A stretch of DNA of 64,000 nt from Rugosimonospora sp036494675 (GCA_036494675.1 DASXOA010000073.1:48172-112171); one strand, 5' to 3'; positions 25,842-34,443 are shown, counted from the stretch's first letter. Numbers and translations are program-made. Notes: a model not told the origin generated them from the sequence alone.

Positions 25842-27077
25842 GTGTCGCAGCAGGATCCGCTGGTAATTCTCGGGGTCGGCGGTGGGATCGCCGCCTACAA
25901 GGCATGCGAACTCCTGCGGCTGTTCACCGAGTCCGGTTGCCGCGTCCGGGTGGTCCCCACCGCGTCCGCGCTGCGCTTCGTCGGCGCGCCGACCTGGGCC
26001 GCCCTGTCCGGGCAGCCGGTCGCCGACGACGTCTGGTCCGATGCCGAGCAGGTCCCGCACGTGGCGCTCGGCCGCGCCGCAGACCTCGTCGTGGTCGCGC
26101 CGGCAACCGCCGACCTGATCGCCCGGGTGGCCAACGGGATCGCCGACGACCTGCTGACCAACACCCTGCTGACCACCCGTGCCCCGGTGGTCTTCGCGCC
26201 GGCCATGCACACCGAGATGTGGGAGCACCCCGCCACCGTCGAGAACGTGGAGACGCTCCGGCGGCGTGGCGCGCTGGTGATCGAGCCCGCGACCGGCCGC
26301 CTCACCGGCCCGGACACCGGCAAGGGCCGGCTGCCCGACCCGGCCGAGATCTTCGCGGTCGCGCGCCTGACGCTGGCCCGGGGCGCCGTACCCGCCCGTG
26401 ACCTGGCCGGCCGGCACGTCGTGGTCACCGCCGGGGGCACCCGGGAGCCGCTGGACCCGGTGCGGTACCTGGGCAACCGGTCCTCGGGCAAGCAGGGGTA
26501 CGCGTTCGCCCGTACCGCGGCCGTCCGGGGCGCCCGGGTGACCCTGATCGCCGCCAACGTCGCCCTGCGCGATCCGGCCGGGGTGGATCTGGTGCGGGTC
26601 GGCACGACGGAAGAGCTGCGCAAGGCGACGGTGGAGGCCGCGGCCGGCGCGGACGCGATCATCATGGCCGCGGCCCCGGCGGATTTCCGGCCGTCCTCGT
26701 ATCAAGCCGCCAAAATCAAGAAGCCGGCGGACGGATCGGCGCCGGTGCTGGAACTGGTGACCACTGTGGACATCGCCGCCGAGCTGGGCGCCGCCAAGCG
26801 GCCCGGACAGGTGCTCGTGGCGTTCGCCGCGGAGACCAACGACGCGCTCGCGCACGCCCGGGACAAACTGGCACGCAAGCGTGCCGACCTGATCGTGGTC
26901 AACGAGGTCGGACCGGACCGGGCGTTCGGCACCGACGACAACGCGGCCACGGTGATCGGCGCGGACGGTTCGCTGATCGAGTTGTCGCGCCGGCCCAAGG
27001 AGGAGCTCGCGGACGCCGTCTGGGACGCCGTAGCCCGCCTCTTATCACCCGGTTCGCAGTCATTTTCCCCGGTGTAG
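25842..27077 (+). CDS. coaBC: Phosphopantothenoylcysteine decarboxylase/synthetase
   Basis: Bifunctional coenzyme A enzyme. The N-terminal CoaC half (to about residue 185) binds FMN (GVGGGIAAYKACELLR) and decarboxylates; PAMHTEMWEHPA is its substrate-clamp region. The C-terminal CoaB half (from VVVTAGGTREPLDPVRYL) joins 4'-phosphopantothenate to cysteine using CTP and ends in the VVNEVG-x-DRAFG-x-DDN block. 411 residues, normal. The last dozen codons are lower in GC and contain TTA (codon 401). It is preceded by a hairpin, so it may have its own promoter. Confidence 0.96.
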   Translation: MSQQDPLVILGVGGGIAAYKACELLRLFTESGCRVRVVPTASALRFVGAPTWAALSGQPVADDVWSDAEQVPHVALGRAADLVVVAPATADLIARVANGIADDLLTNTLLTTRAPVVFAPAMHTEMWEHPATVENVETLRRRGALVIEPATGRLTGPDTGKGRLPDPAEIFAVARLTLARGAVPARDLAGRHVVVTAGGTREPLDPVRYLGNRSSGKQGYAFARTAAVRGARVTLIAANVALRDPAGVDLVRVGTTEELRKATVEAAAGADAIIMAAAPADFRPSSYQAAKIKKPADGSAPVLELVTTVDIAAELGAAKRPGQVLVAFAAETNDALAHARDKLARKRADLIVVNEVGPDRAFGTDDNAATVIGADGSLIELSRRPKEELADAVWDAVARLLSPGSQSFSPV

Positions 27078-27109
27078 CAGCCACGGACCAAAGGCTGCGC
27101 GCCGGACTG

Positions 27110-27115
27110 TAGACT
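27110..27115 (+). promoter_or_regulatory. Candidate -10 element for metK
   Basis: TAGACT lies 60 bp before the metK GTG. A small hairpin (27159-27169) overlaps the GAAGGGGG ribosome-binding site. No recognisable SAM riboswitch is present. Confidence 0.4.
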
Positions 27116-27175
27116 CCTTAAAACTCATTACTGGACCTCGGGTGAGACTGATTTCTTTCCCTCGAAGGGGGCACT

Positions 27176-28369
27176 GTGGCACGCCGTCTTTTCACGTCTG
27201 AGTCGGTGACCGAAGGGCACCCGGACAAGATCGCCGACCAGATCAGCGACGGTGTCCTGGACGCCCTGCTCTCCACCGACCCGCACAGCCGCGTCGCGGT
27301 GGAAACGCTCATCACGACCGGCCAGGTGCACGTGGCAGGCGAGGTCACCACGCAGGCCTACGCGGACATTCCGCAGATCGTGCGGGAGACGATCCTGCGC
27401 ATCGGCTACGACTCGTCGAAGAAGGGTTTCGACGGGGCGTCCTGCGGAGTCAACATCGCCATCGGCGCGCAGTCTCCGGACATCGCCCAGGGCGTGGACA
27501 AGGCGCTGGAGGCGCGCACCGCCGGTGACGGCGACGCGCTGGACTCCCAGGGCGCCGGCGACCAGGGCATGATGTTCGGTTTCGCATGCTCGGAGACCCC
27601 CGAGCTGATGCCGCTGCCGATCGCGCTGGCCCACCGGCTGGCCCGCCGGCTGTCGGCGGTCCGCAAGGACGGCACGATTCCCTACCTCCGACCGGACGGC
27701 AAGACCCAGGTCACCGTGGAGTACGACGGGCTGCGGCCGGTCCGGCTGAACACGGTGGTTGTGTCCAGCCAGCACGCGCCGGACATCTCGCTCGAATCGC
27801 TGCTGACCCCGGACGTCCGCGAGCACGTGATCGCTCCGGAGATCGAAGGTCTGGGGATCGACACCGAGGGTTACCGGCTGCTGGTGAACCCGACGGGCCG
27901 GTTCGAGATCGGCGGCCCGATGGGCGACGCTGGGCTCACCGGTCGCAAGATCATCGTCGACACCTACGGCGGCTATGCCCGGCACGGCGGCGGCGCCTTC
28001 TCCGGCAAGGACCCGTCCAAGGTGGACCGTTCGGCGGCGTACGCGATGCGTTGGGTCGCCAAGAACGTGGTCGCGGCCGGCCTGGCCGAGCGGTGTGAGG
28101 CCCAGGTCGCGTACGCGATCGGCAAGGCCAAGCCGGTCAGCCTGTTCGTGGAGTGCTTCGGCACCGAGACCGTGCCGGTCGCGCGGATCGAGAGGGCCAT
28201 CTCCGAGGTCTTCGACCTGCGCCCGGCGGCTATCATCCGCGACCTCGACCTGCTCCGCCCGATCTACCAGCAGACCGCCGCCTACGGCCACTTCGGCCGC
28301 GAGCTGCCGGACCTGACCTGGGAGCGCACCGACCGGGTGGCCGACCTCAAGGCCGCGGCGTCAGACTGA
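27176..28369 (+). CDS. metK: S-adenosylmethionine synthetase
   Basis: Makes SAM from methionine and ATP. The 397-residue protein has the three expected repeats and signatures: VTEGHPDKIADQISD at the start, GAGDQGMMFGFAC, and GGGAFSGKDPSKVDRSAAY with the catalytic phosphate-binding Lys residues. GTG start after a GAAGGGGGC site. SAM made here also feeds BioA upstream and the methyltransferases in this window. Confidence 0.98.
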   Translation: MARRLFTSESVTEGHPDKIADQISDGVLDALLSTDPHSRVAVETLITTGQVHVAGEVTTQAYADIPQIVRETILRIGYDSSKKGFDGASCGVNIAIGAQSPDIAQGVDKALEARTAGDGDALDSQGAGDQGMMFGFACSETPELMPLPIALAHRLARRLSAVRKDGTIPYLRPDGKTQVTVEYDGLRPVRLNTVVVSSQHAPDISLESLLTPDVREHVIAPEIEGLGIDTEGYRLLVNPTGRFEIGGPMGDAGLTGRKIIVDTYGGYARHGGGAFSGKDPSKVDRSAAYAMRWVAKNVVAAGLAERCEAQVAYAIGKAKPVSLFVECFGTETVPVARIERAISEVFDLRPAAIIRDLDLLRPIYQQTAAYGHFGRELPDLTWERTDRVADLKAAASD

Positions 28370-28385
28370 CCCGCCATCGCGCCAG

Positions 28386-28424
28386 ACCGCGCCGCTCGCG
28401 TGCCATCGCCGCGAGCGGCGCGGT
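28386..28424 (+). terminator. Strong terminator after metK
   Basis: A perfect 15-bp stem (28386-28400 with 28410-28424) has a 9-nt loop, starting 16 bp after the metK stop. Confidence 0.85.
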
Positions 28425-28443
28425 TCGCGTTGTGGCCGTCTGG

Positions 28444-28449
28444 TAGAAC
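28444..28449 (+). promoter_or_regulatory. -10 element for leaderless priA transcript
   Basis: TAGAAC is followed by exactly 6 nt and then the priA ATG, the usual spacing from a -10 to a transcript start. No Shine-Dalgarno is seen, so priA is probably leaderless. Confidence 0.6.
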
Positions 28450-28455
28450 ATCCGA

Positions 28456-30432
28456 ATGCCCGCCCCTCAGAGGGCCGAGCGGGAGCCGGCCGCGCAGCTG
28501 CCGGTGGCGCGGATCAGCGTGGACGTCGGACTGGCGCACCTGGACCGCGCGTTCGACTACCTGGTCCCGGCCGGCCTGGACTCCGATGCGCGGCCCGGGG
28601 TCAGGGTCCGGGTGCGGTTCGGCGGTCAGCTGGTCGACGGCTACCTGCTTGAGCGGGTCGCGCAGTCCGAACACGGTGGGCGGCTGGCCTACCTGGAACG
28701 GGTGGTCTCGCCGGAACCGGTGCTCGTGCCGGAGGTCGCCCGGCTGGCCCGCGCGGTCGCCGACCGGTACGCGGGCACGCTGTCCGACGTACTGCGGCTG
28801 GCGGTGCCGCCGCGCCACGCACGGGTCGAGGCGGCGAGCCCGGCCGCCACGGATGAGAATCCCGCCGACGAGGGGGTGGCCGGCACCGGCTTCGACCCGC
28901 AGCGGTGGCGGGACTACCCGACCGGGCCAGGGTTCCTGGGCGCGCTCGCCGATGGCCGGGCGCCGCGAGCCGTGTGGACCGCACTGCCCGGCGAGGACTG
29001 GCCGGCCCGGATCGCCGAGGCGGTCGCCGCCGCGCTGAACAGCGGTCGGGGCGCGCTCGTCGCCGTGGCCGACGCCCGGGACCTGGACCGCCTGGACGCG
29101 GCGCTGCGCTCCTGCCTGGGCCCGGACCGGCACGTCGCGCTGTCCGCCGCCGTCGGGCCGGCCGAACGGTACCGGCGGTTCCTGGCGGTACGGCGCGGTC
29201 GGGTACGGGCCGTCATCGGTACCCGGGCGGTGGTCTTCGCACCCGTGGCCGACGTGGGGCTCGTGGCGATCTGGGACGACGGCGACGACTCGTACGCCGA
29301 GCCCCGCTCCCCGTACCCGCACGCCCGCGAGGTGCTGCTGACCAGAGCCCAGCTGGCCGGGTCAGCTGCGCTGCTGGGCGGGTACGCGCGCAGCGTCGAG
29401 GCGCAGCAACTGCTGGAGACCGGCTGGGCGAAGCCCATCGAGGCGACCCGCGACACGGTCCGCAGGTGCGCCCCGGCGGTCCACGCGACCAGCGACGATG
29501 CCCGTGAGCAGGCCGCCGCCCGGCTGCCCACGCTGGCCTGGCGGGCGGCCCGGGACGCGCTGGCGGCGGGGGCACCGGTGCTGGTACAGGTGCCGAGGCG
29601 GGGGTACCTGCCGGCGGTCGCGTGTGCCCAGTGCCGTACCCCGGCACGCTGCCCCCACTGCCGCGGGCCGCTGTCGCTGTCCGGCTCGGGGAGTACGGCG
29701 GTGTGTCGCTGGTGCGGCCGGGCGGCGGCCGGGTACGCCTGCCCGGAGTGTGGCGGCCGGCGGCTGCGCGCCGCCGTCGTCGGTGCGCGCCGGACCGCGG
29801 AGGAGCTGGGCCGGGCCTTCCCCGGCGTACCGGTCTGGACCTCCGGCCGGGACGGGGTGCTGGCCGGCGTCCCGGACGAGCCGGGGCTGGCGGTGGCCAC
29901 GCCGGGAGCGGAGCCGGTGCCGGCCGGGCCGGGGTACGGCGCCGTGCTGCTGCTGGACACCTGGGCCCTGCTGACCCGGGCCGACCTGCGTGCCGGGGAG
30001 GAGGCGCTGCGCCGGTGGCTGGCCGCGGCGGCACTGGCCCGGCCGGGTGCGGCCGGCGGCCGGGTGGTGGTGGTCGCGGACGGCGGGTTGGCGCCGGTAC
30101 AGGCGTTGATCAGGTTCGACCCGGGCTGGCTGGCCGGCCGGGAGCTGGCCGAGCGGCGGGAGCTGGGGTTCCCGCCGACGGTACGGATGGCGTCGCTGAC
30201 CGGTACCCCGGAGTCCATCGCCGACCTGCTCGCCGCGGCGCACCTGCCGGACGGGGCGCTGCCCCTCGGGCCGGTACCCGCCGGGGACGGCCAGGAGCGG
30301 ATGCTGCTGCGTACCGCGCGGTCGGGCGGGGCTGTGCTGGCGTCGGCGCTGCGGGAGGCGGCCGGGGTACGCAGCGCCCGCAAGGCACCGGATCCGGTCC
30401 GGGTGCAGATCGACCCGCTCGAGCTGCTGTAG
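28456..30432 (+). CDS. priA: PriA-like primosomal protein without helicase motifs
   Basis: Replication-restart protein of the PriA family, 658 residues. The N-terminal 3'-DNA-binding domain (VARISVDVGLAHLDRAFDYLVP) is clear. The zinc-binding insertion has paired cysteines (CAQC, CPHC, CRWC, CPEC). Where active PriA has Walker A GxGKT there is only ALVAVADARDLDRLD, and the DEAH-type Walker B is replaced by IWDDGDDSYAEP. Actinobacterial PriA is known to lack ATPase motifs, so this is a family feature and it likely acts as a DNA-binding scaffold, not a motor. Confidence 0.92.
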   Translation: MPAPQRAEREPAAQLPVARISVDVGLAHLDRAFDYLVPAGLDSDARPGVRVRVRFGGQLVDGYLLERVAQSEHGGRLAYLERVVSPEPVLVPEVARLARAVADRYAGTLSDVLRLAVPPRHARVEAASPAATDENPADEGVAGTGFDPQRWRDYPTGPGFLGALADGRAPRAVWTALPGEDWPARIAEAVAAALNSGRGALVAVADARDLDRLDAALRSCLGPDRHVALSAAVGPAERYRRFLAVRRGRVRAVIGTRAVVFAPVADVGLVAIWDDGDDSYAEPRSPYPHAREVLLTRAQLAGSAALLGGYARSVEAQQLLETGWAKPIEATRDTVRRCAPAVHATSDDAREQAAARLPTLAWRAARDALAAGAPVLVQVPRRGYLPAVACAQCRTPARCPHCRGPLSLSGSGSTAVCRWCGRAAAGYACPECGGRRLRAAVVGARRTAEELGRAFPGVPVWTSGRDGVLAGVPDEPGLAVATPGAEPVPAGPGYGAVLLLDTWALLTRADLRAGEEALRRWLAAAALARPGAAGGRVVVVADGGLAPVQALIRFDPGWLAGRELAERRELGFPPTVRMASLTGTPESIADLLAAAHLPDGALPLGPVPAGDGQERMLLRTARSGGAVLASALREAAGVRSARKAPDPVRVQIDPLELL

Positions 30433-30562
30433 GGCGCCCGCCAGCTCACGGTCTCCGGATCGGCCAGCCCACCGACGCGCGATGCAAGATCATGTTTGCC
30501 CTGCCGCCGCCGGGATCGGCCCGGCGGCGACCGGCGGCAGTGGGCGAACCGCGCGCACTCCG

Positions 30563-30568
30563 TAGACT
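30563..30568 (+). promoter_or_regulatory. Candidate -10 element for def-fmt-rsmB
   Basis: TAGACT is 56 bp before the def GTG in the 192-bp gap after priA. No clear -35 is seen. Confidence 0.4.
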
Positions 30569-30624
30569 GGAACAGTTGTCCTGCGGCCGGCCGCCAGGAT
30601 GGACCGCCAAGGAAGGTAGCCCCC

Positions 30625-31173
30625 GTGACCGTCACGCCGATCCGTCTGTTCGGTGACCCCGTGCTGCGCAGCCCGGCCGACCCGGTGGTCGACTTCGACA
30701 AGGAACTGCGCAAGCTGGTCGCCGACCTCACCGACACCATGCGCGACGAGGGCGGCGCCGGCCTGGCCGCGCCCCAGCTCGGCGTCGGCCTGCGGGTGTT
30801 CGCGTTCGACGTCGACGACGTGGTCGGACACCTGGTCAATCCGGTACTGGAGTTCCCGGACGAGGAGGAACAGGACGGCCAGGAGGGCTGCCTGTCCATC
30901 CCGGGCGTCTACGTCGACACGAAGCGCCGGTTGAACGTGATCGCCAAGGGCTTCAACGAGTACGGCGACCCGGTCCAGATCGTCGGTACGGGCATGATGG
31001 CGCGCTGCGCCCAGCACGAGACCGACCACCTCGACGGCGTGCTGTTCATCGACCGGCTGGACGCCAAGGCGCGCAAGGAGGCCATGAAGGCGATCCGGGC
31101 CACCGAGTGGTACGAGGCCGGGATGACCATCAAGGTCAGCCCGCACGCACCCGCCAGCGGTCAGGCCGGCTGA
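30625..31173 (+). CDS. def: Peptide deformylase
   Basis: Removes the formyl group from nascent proteins; metal enzyme. The 182-residue protein has the three signature motifs: GGAGLAAPQLGV, EGCLS with metal ligand Cys89, and QHETDHLDG with His131, Glu132 and His135. The GTG start follows CAAGGAAGG. It shares one base with fmt, so removal and addition of the formyl group are encoded side by side. Confidence 0.97.
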   Translation: MTVTPIRLFGDPVLRSPADPVVDFDKELRKLVADLTDTMRDEGGAGLAAPQLGVGLRVFAFDVDDVVGHLVNPVLEFPDEEEQDGQEGCLSIPGVYVDTKRRLNVIAKGFNEYGDPVQIVGTGMMARCAQHETDHLDGVLFIDRLDAKARKEAMKAIRATEWYEAGMTIKVSPHAPASGQAG

Positions 31174-32108
31174 TGCGGCTGGTCTTCGCCGGTACCCCGG
31201 ACGTCGCGGTACCGGCCCTGGACGCCATCGCCGCGTCCGGCCACGAACTGGTCGCCGTGCTCACCAGGCCGGACGCCCCGGCCGGGCGGGGCCGGCGGCT
31301 GGTCCGTTCACCCGTGGGTGCCTGGGCCGACGCGCGCGGCGTCGAGGTGCTGACCCCGCAGCGGCCCCGGGAGCCGGAGTTCCTGGCCCGGCTTGAGCAG
31401 ATCGCGCCGGACTGCGTGCCGGTGGTCGCGTACGGCGCGCTGGTACCTCCGGCCGCGCTGTCGATCCCCCGGTACGGCTGGGTGAACCTGCACTTCTCCC
31501 TGCTGCCGGCCTGGCGCGGGGCGGCTCCGGTCCAGCACGCGGTGCTGCACGGCGACGAGGTGACCGGCGCCAGCGTGTTCCAGCTGGAGGCCGGCCTGGA
31601 CACCGGCCCGGTGTTCGGCACCCTGACCGAGGACATCCGCCCCACGGACACGTCCGGCGACCTGCTGGAACGGCTGTCCGGCGCGGGCGCCGGGCTGCTC
31701 GTGGAGGTGCTGGACGGGATCGAGGCGGGCGCGTTGAGCCCGGTGGCGCAGCCGGCCGACGGGGTGTCGCTCGCGCCGAAGTTGACCGTGGAGGACGCCG
31801 AGGTGCGCTGGACCGATCCGTCGTTCGCGGTGGACCGCCGGGTACGGGCGAGCACGCCGGCGCCGGGAGCGTGGAGCACGTTCCGTGGGGAGCGGATCAA
31901 GCTCGGCCCGGTGACGCCCGTGACTCCCGTACCGGAGGGGGACACGCTGGCGCCGGGGCAGATCGGGGCGCAACGGTCGCGGGTGCTGGTCGGCACCGGT
32001 ACCGGTCCGGTGGCGCTGGGCGAGGTCCGCGCGGCCGGCAAGCGGGCCATGCCCGCGGTCGACTGGGCCCGCGGGGTGCGCCCGGAGCCCGGCGAGGTGC
32101 TGGCATGA
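31173..32108 (+). CDS. fmt: Methionyl-tRNA formyltransferase
   Basis: Formylates initiator Met-tRNA using 10-formyl-THF. The 311-residue enzyme opens MRLVFAGTPDVAVPALDA. The catalytic segment is NLHFSLLPAWRGAAP (Asn and His), with Asp in EAGLDTGPV. The C-terminal tRNA-binding OB domain follows. The ATG shares a base with the def stop, and the end overlaps rsmB by ATGA. Confidence 0.97.
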   Translation: MRLVFAGTPDVAVPALDAIAASGHELVAVLTRPDAPAGRGRRLVRSPVGAWADARGVEVLTPQRPREPEFLARLEQIAPDCVPVVAYGALVPPAALSIPRYGWVNLHFSLLPAWRGAAPVQHAVLHGDEVTGASVFQLEAGLDTGPVFGTLTEDIRPTDTSGDLLERLSGAGAGLLVEVLDGIEAGALSPVAQPADGVSLAPKLTVEDAEVRWTDPSFAVDRRVRASTPAPGAWSTFRGERIKLGPVTPVTPVPEGDTLAPGQIGAQRSRVLVGTGTGPVALGEVRAAGKRAMPAVDWARGVRPEPGEVLA

Positions 32109-33706
32109 GCCCGGACGCTGGGACCGAGCGCGACGCCGGGGCGGGCCGCGACGCGGCGCCGAGGCGCGACGCTGGACCGAGGCGGGACGCTGGACCGAGG
32201 CGGGACGCTGGACCGAGGCGGGACGCGGGAGACCGGCGAGACGCGAGTCCGAGGCGGGACGCGGGAGGCCGGCGGGACGCGGGACCGGGCCGCGATGCCG
32301 GAACCGACCGGGAGGCCGGCGTGGACCGGGCCCGGCGCGCCGTCGCCCGCGGCGGAGACGCCGCACGCCAGGCCGCGTACGAGGCGCTCGCGGCGGTGAA
32401 CCGGGACGACGCGTACGCCAACCTGGTGCTCCCGCAGATCCTGCGCGAGCTGGGGCTGTACGGCCGGGACGCGGCGTTCGCCACCGAGCTGACCTACGGC
32501 ACCCTGCGCACCATGGGCACCCTGGACGCCATCGTCGCGAAGGCCGCCGACCGGGAGATGGACAGGATCGACCCGCCCGCCCGCGATGCCCTGCGGCTCG
32601 GCGGATACCAACTGCTCTACATGCGGGTACCGGCGCACGCCGCCGTCTCCTCCAGCGTCGACCTGGTGCGGTCGATCTCCGGGCCGGGTGCGACCGGCTT
32701 CGCCAACGCGGTACTGCGGGAGATCAGCGAGCGGCGCCTGGACGCCTGGCTCGCCGACCTGGCGCCGGACCCCGCCGTGGACCGGGTCGGCAACCTGGCG
32801 CTCACCCGCAGCCATCCCCAGTGGATCGTGCGGGCGTTCTCCGAGGCGCTCGGCGGGGACCTGGACGAGACCGAGGCGCTGCTGGCCGAGGACAACGATC
32901 CGGCGGCGGTGCACCTGTGCGCCCGGCCCGGCCGTGCCGACGCCGTCGACCTCGCGGACGAGGTGGGCGGCGCACCGGGGGCGTTCTCGCCGTACGCGGT
33001 GTACCTGGCCGGCGGGGCACCCGGCGAGCTGGCCGCCGTACGCGACGGCCGGGCCCACGTACAGGACGAGGGTTCGCAACTGGCCGCGCTCGCTCTGGCG
33101 GGCGCCGAGGTGACCGGCGAGGACCGGCACTGGCTGGACCTGTGTGCCGGGCCGGGCGGCAAGGCCGCGCTGCTCGGATCGCTGGCGGCGCTGCGTGACG
33201 CGCGGGTGACCGCGGTCGAGGTCGCGCCGCACCGGGCGGCTCTGGTGGAGCGGGCGACCCGCGGCCTACCGGTGACCGTGATGTGCGCCGACGGCCGTGA
33301 GGTCGGCGGCGACATACCGGAGGCAGGGTTCGACCGGGTGCTGGTGGACGCGCCGTGTTCCGGGCTCGGCGCGCTGCGCCGGCGGCCGGAGTCGCGCTGG
33401 CGGCGGTCCCCGAGCGACCTGCCGCCCCTGACCCGGCTCCAGCGTGAGCTGCTGGTCTCCGCCATCCGCGCGGTACGCCCGGGCGGGATCGTGGCGTACG
33501 TGACGTGCTCGCCGCACATCGTGGAGACCCAGGTGACCGTCACGGAGGCGGCCCGCCGCTGCCCGTACCCGGTGGAACTGGTGGACGCCCGGCCGGTGCT
33601 GCCGGACGGGATGCCGGGGTTGGGTACCGGGCCGACGGTGCAGCTGTGGCCGCACCGGCACGGTACCGACGCGATGTTCATCGCCCTGCTGCGCCGGGTC
33701 GGGTGA
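32105..33706 (+). CDS. rsmB: 16S rRNA m5C967 methyltransferase RsmB with repetitive N-terminal tail
   Basis: SAM-dependent rRNA cytosine-C5 methyltransferase of the RsmB/Sun family, 533 residues. After the tail, a NusB-like RNA-binding domain (ARQAAYEALAAVNRDDAYANL) leads into the Rossmann domain. LDLCAGPGGKA binds SAM, and the two catalytic cysteines are in DAPCSGLG and VTCSPH. The first 75 or so residues are an Arg/Asp/Ala/Gly tail of RRDAGP-type hexapeptide repeats with no equivalent in most relatives. The ATG overlapping fmt is preferred, since the open frame further upstream shadows fmt. Confidence 0.95.
   Translation: MSPDAGTERDAGAGRDAAPRRDAGPRRDAGPRRDAGPRRDAGDRRDASPRRDAGGRRDAGPGRDAGTDREAGVDRARRAVARGGDAARQAAYEALAAVNRDDAYANLVLPQILRELGLYGRDAAFATELTYGTLRTMGTLDAIVAKAADREMDRIDPPARDALRLGGYQLLYMRVPAHAAVSSSVDLVRSISGPGATGFANAVLREISERRLDAWLADLAPDPAVDRVGNLALTRSHPQWIVRAFSEALGGDLDETEALLAEDNDPAAVHLCARPGRADAVDLADEVGGAPGAFSPYAVYLAGGAPGELAAVRDGRAHVQDEGSQLAALALAGAEVTGEDRHWLDLCAGPGGKAALLGSLAALRDARVTAVEVAPHRAALVERATRGLPVTVMCADGREVGGDIPEAGFDRVLVDAPCSGLGALRRRPESRWRRSPSDLPPLTRLQRELLVSAIRAVRPGGIVAYVTCSPHIVETQVTVTEAARRCPYPVELVDARPVLPDGMPGLGTGPTVQLWPHRHGTDAMFIALLRRVG
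32152..32290 (+). repeat. 18-bp tandem repeats in rsmB 5' region
   Basis: GACGCTGGACCGAGGCGG occurs three times in exact tandem within about 32168-32221, and degenerate copies continue to about 32290. All are in frame and encode RRDAG(P) units. Confidence 0.9.
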
Positions 33707-33735
33707 GCGGGACGCCGGGTCGGGTGAGCGGGGCG
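33694..33735 (+). repeat. 21-bp tandem duplication spanning the rsmB stop codon
   Basis: Two units of CCGGGTCGGGTGAGCGGG(A/G)CG are adjacent. The first contains the rsmB TGA, and the second repeats the stop region downstream. Confidence 0.85.
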
Positions 33736-33765
33736 CCGGGCCCGCCGCGGCGTATGAACACTCAA

Positions 33766-33771
33766 TACACT
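33766..33771 (+). promoter_or_regulatory. -10 element for leaderless rpe transcript
   Basis: TACACT is followed by 6 nt and then the rpe GTG, the same arrangement as at priA and the amidohydrolase gene. This spacing decides the start codon chosen for rpe. Confidence 0.55.
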
Positions 33772-33777
33772 GGCGGG

Positions 33778-34443
33778 GTGAGCGTGCCGCCGCCGATCAT
33801 CGCCCCCAGCATCCTCGCCGCCGACTTCTCCCGCCTGGCCGATGAGGCCAGAGTCGTCGAGGGCGCGGCCGATTGGCTGCATGTCGACGTGATGGACAAC
33901 CATTTCGTCCCGAACCTGACGATCGGTCTGCCGGTCGTGCAGAGTCTGATCAAGACGACCACGCTGCCGTTCGACGTGCACCTGATGATCGAGGCGCCGG
34001 AGCGGTGGTCGGTCGGGTACGCCGAGGCCGGCGCGTACAACGTGACGTTCCACGTCGAGGTGGCCGACGACCCGGTGGCGCTGGCCAAGGACCTGCGGGC
34101 CGCGGGCAGCCGGGCCGGCCTGGCGATCGACCGGGACACCCCCGTCGAGCCGTACCTGGACCTGCTGCCGCACTTCGACACCCTGCTGATCATGACGATC
34201 AAGGCCGGGTTCGGCGGTCAGTCGTTCATGCCCGAACTGCTGGACAAGGTGCGCACCGCCCGCCAGCATGCCTCCTCGGGGCACCTGGAGCTGCGTATCG
34301 AGGTCGACGGCGGGATCGCCGCCGACACCATAGAGGCGGCCGCCGACGCGGGCGCGGACGCGTTCGTCGCCGGTACCGCCGTCTACGCCGCCGCCGATCC
34401 CGCCGCCGCGGTTCGGGCGCTGCGCCAGGCGGTCAGCAGGTGA
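33778..34443 (+). CDS. rpe: Ribulose-phosphate 3-epimerase
   Basis: Interconverts ribulose-5-P and xylulose-5-P in the pentose phosphate pathway. The 221-residue TIM barrel has IAPSILAADFSRL, the metal-binding HVDVMDNHFVPN and VHLMIEAPE, and the C-terminal EVDGGI and VAGTAVY motifs. The phosphate/lid segment reads MTIKAGFGGQSFM, where many relatives have EPGFGGQ. An upstream in-frame ATG (33754) exists but lies upstream of the predicted transcript start. It overlaps the next gene by GTGA. Confidence 0.95.
   Translation: MSVPPPIIAPSILAADFSRLADEARVVEGAADWLHVDVMDNHFVPNLTIGLPVVQSLIKTTTLPFDVHLMIEAPERWSVGYAEAGAYNVTFHVEVADDPVALAKDLRAAGSRAGLAIDRDTPVEPYLDLLPHFDTLLIMTIKAGFGGQSFMPELLDKVRTARQHASSGHLELRIEVDGGIAADTIEAAADAGADAFVAGTAVYAAADPAAAVRALRQAVSR

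Noticed and set aside
27078..27175. SAM riboswitch before metK
   Set aside because: The 98-nt leader has none of the conserved blocks of known SAM aptamers; only a small hairpin over the ribosome-binding site is visible.
31871..32104. Upstream extension of rsmB
   Set aside because: The in-frame extension lies wholly inside fmt; ATG 32105 overlaps the fmt stop in the ATGA pattern used throughout.
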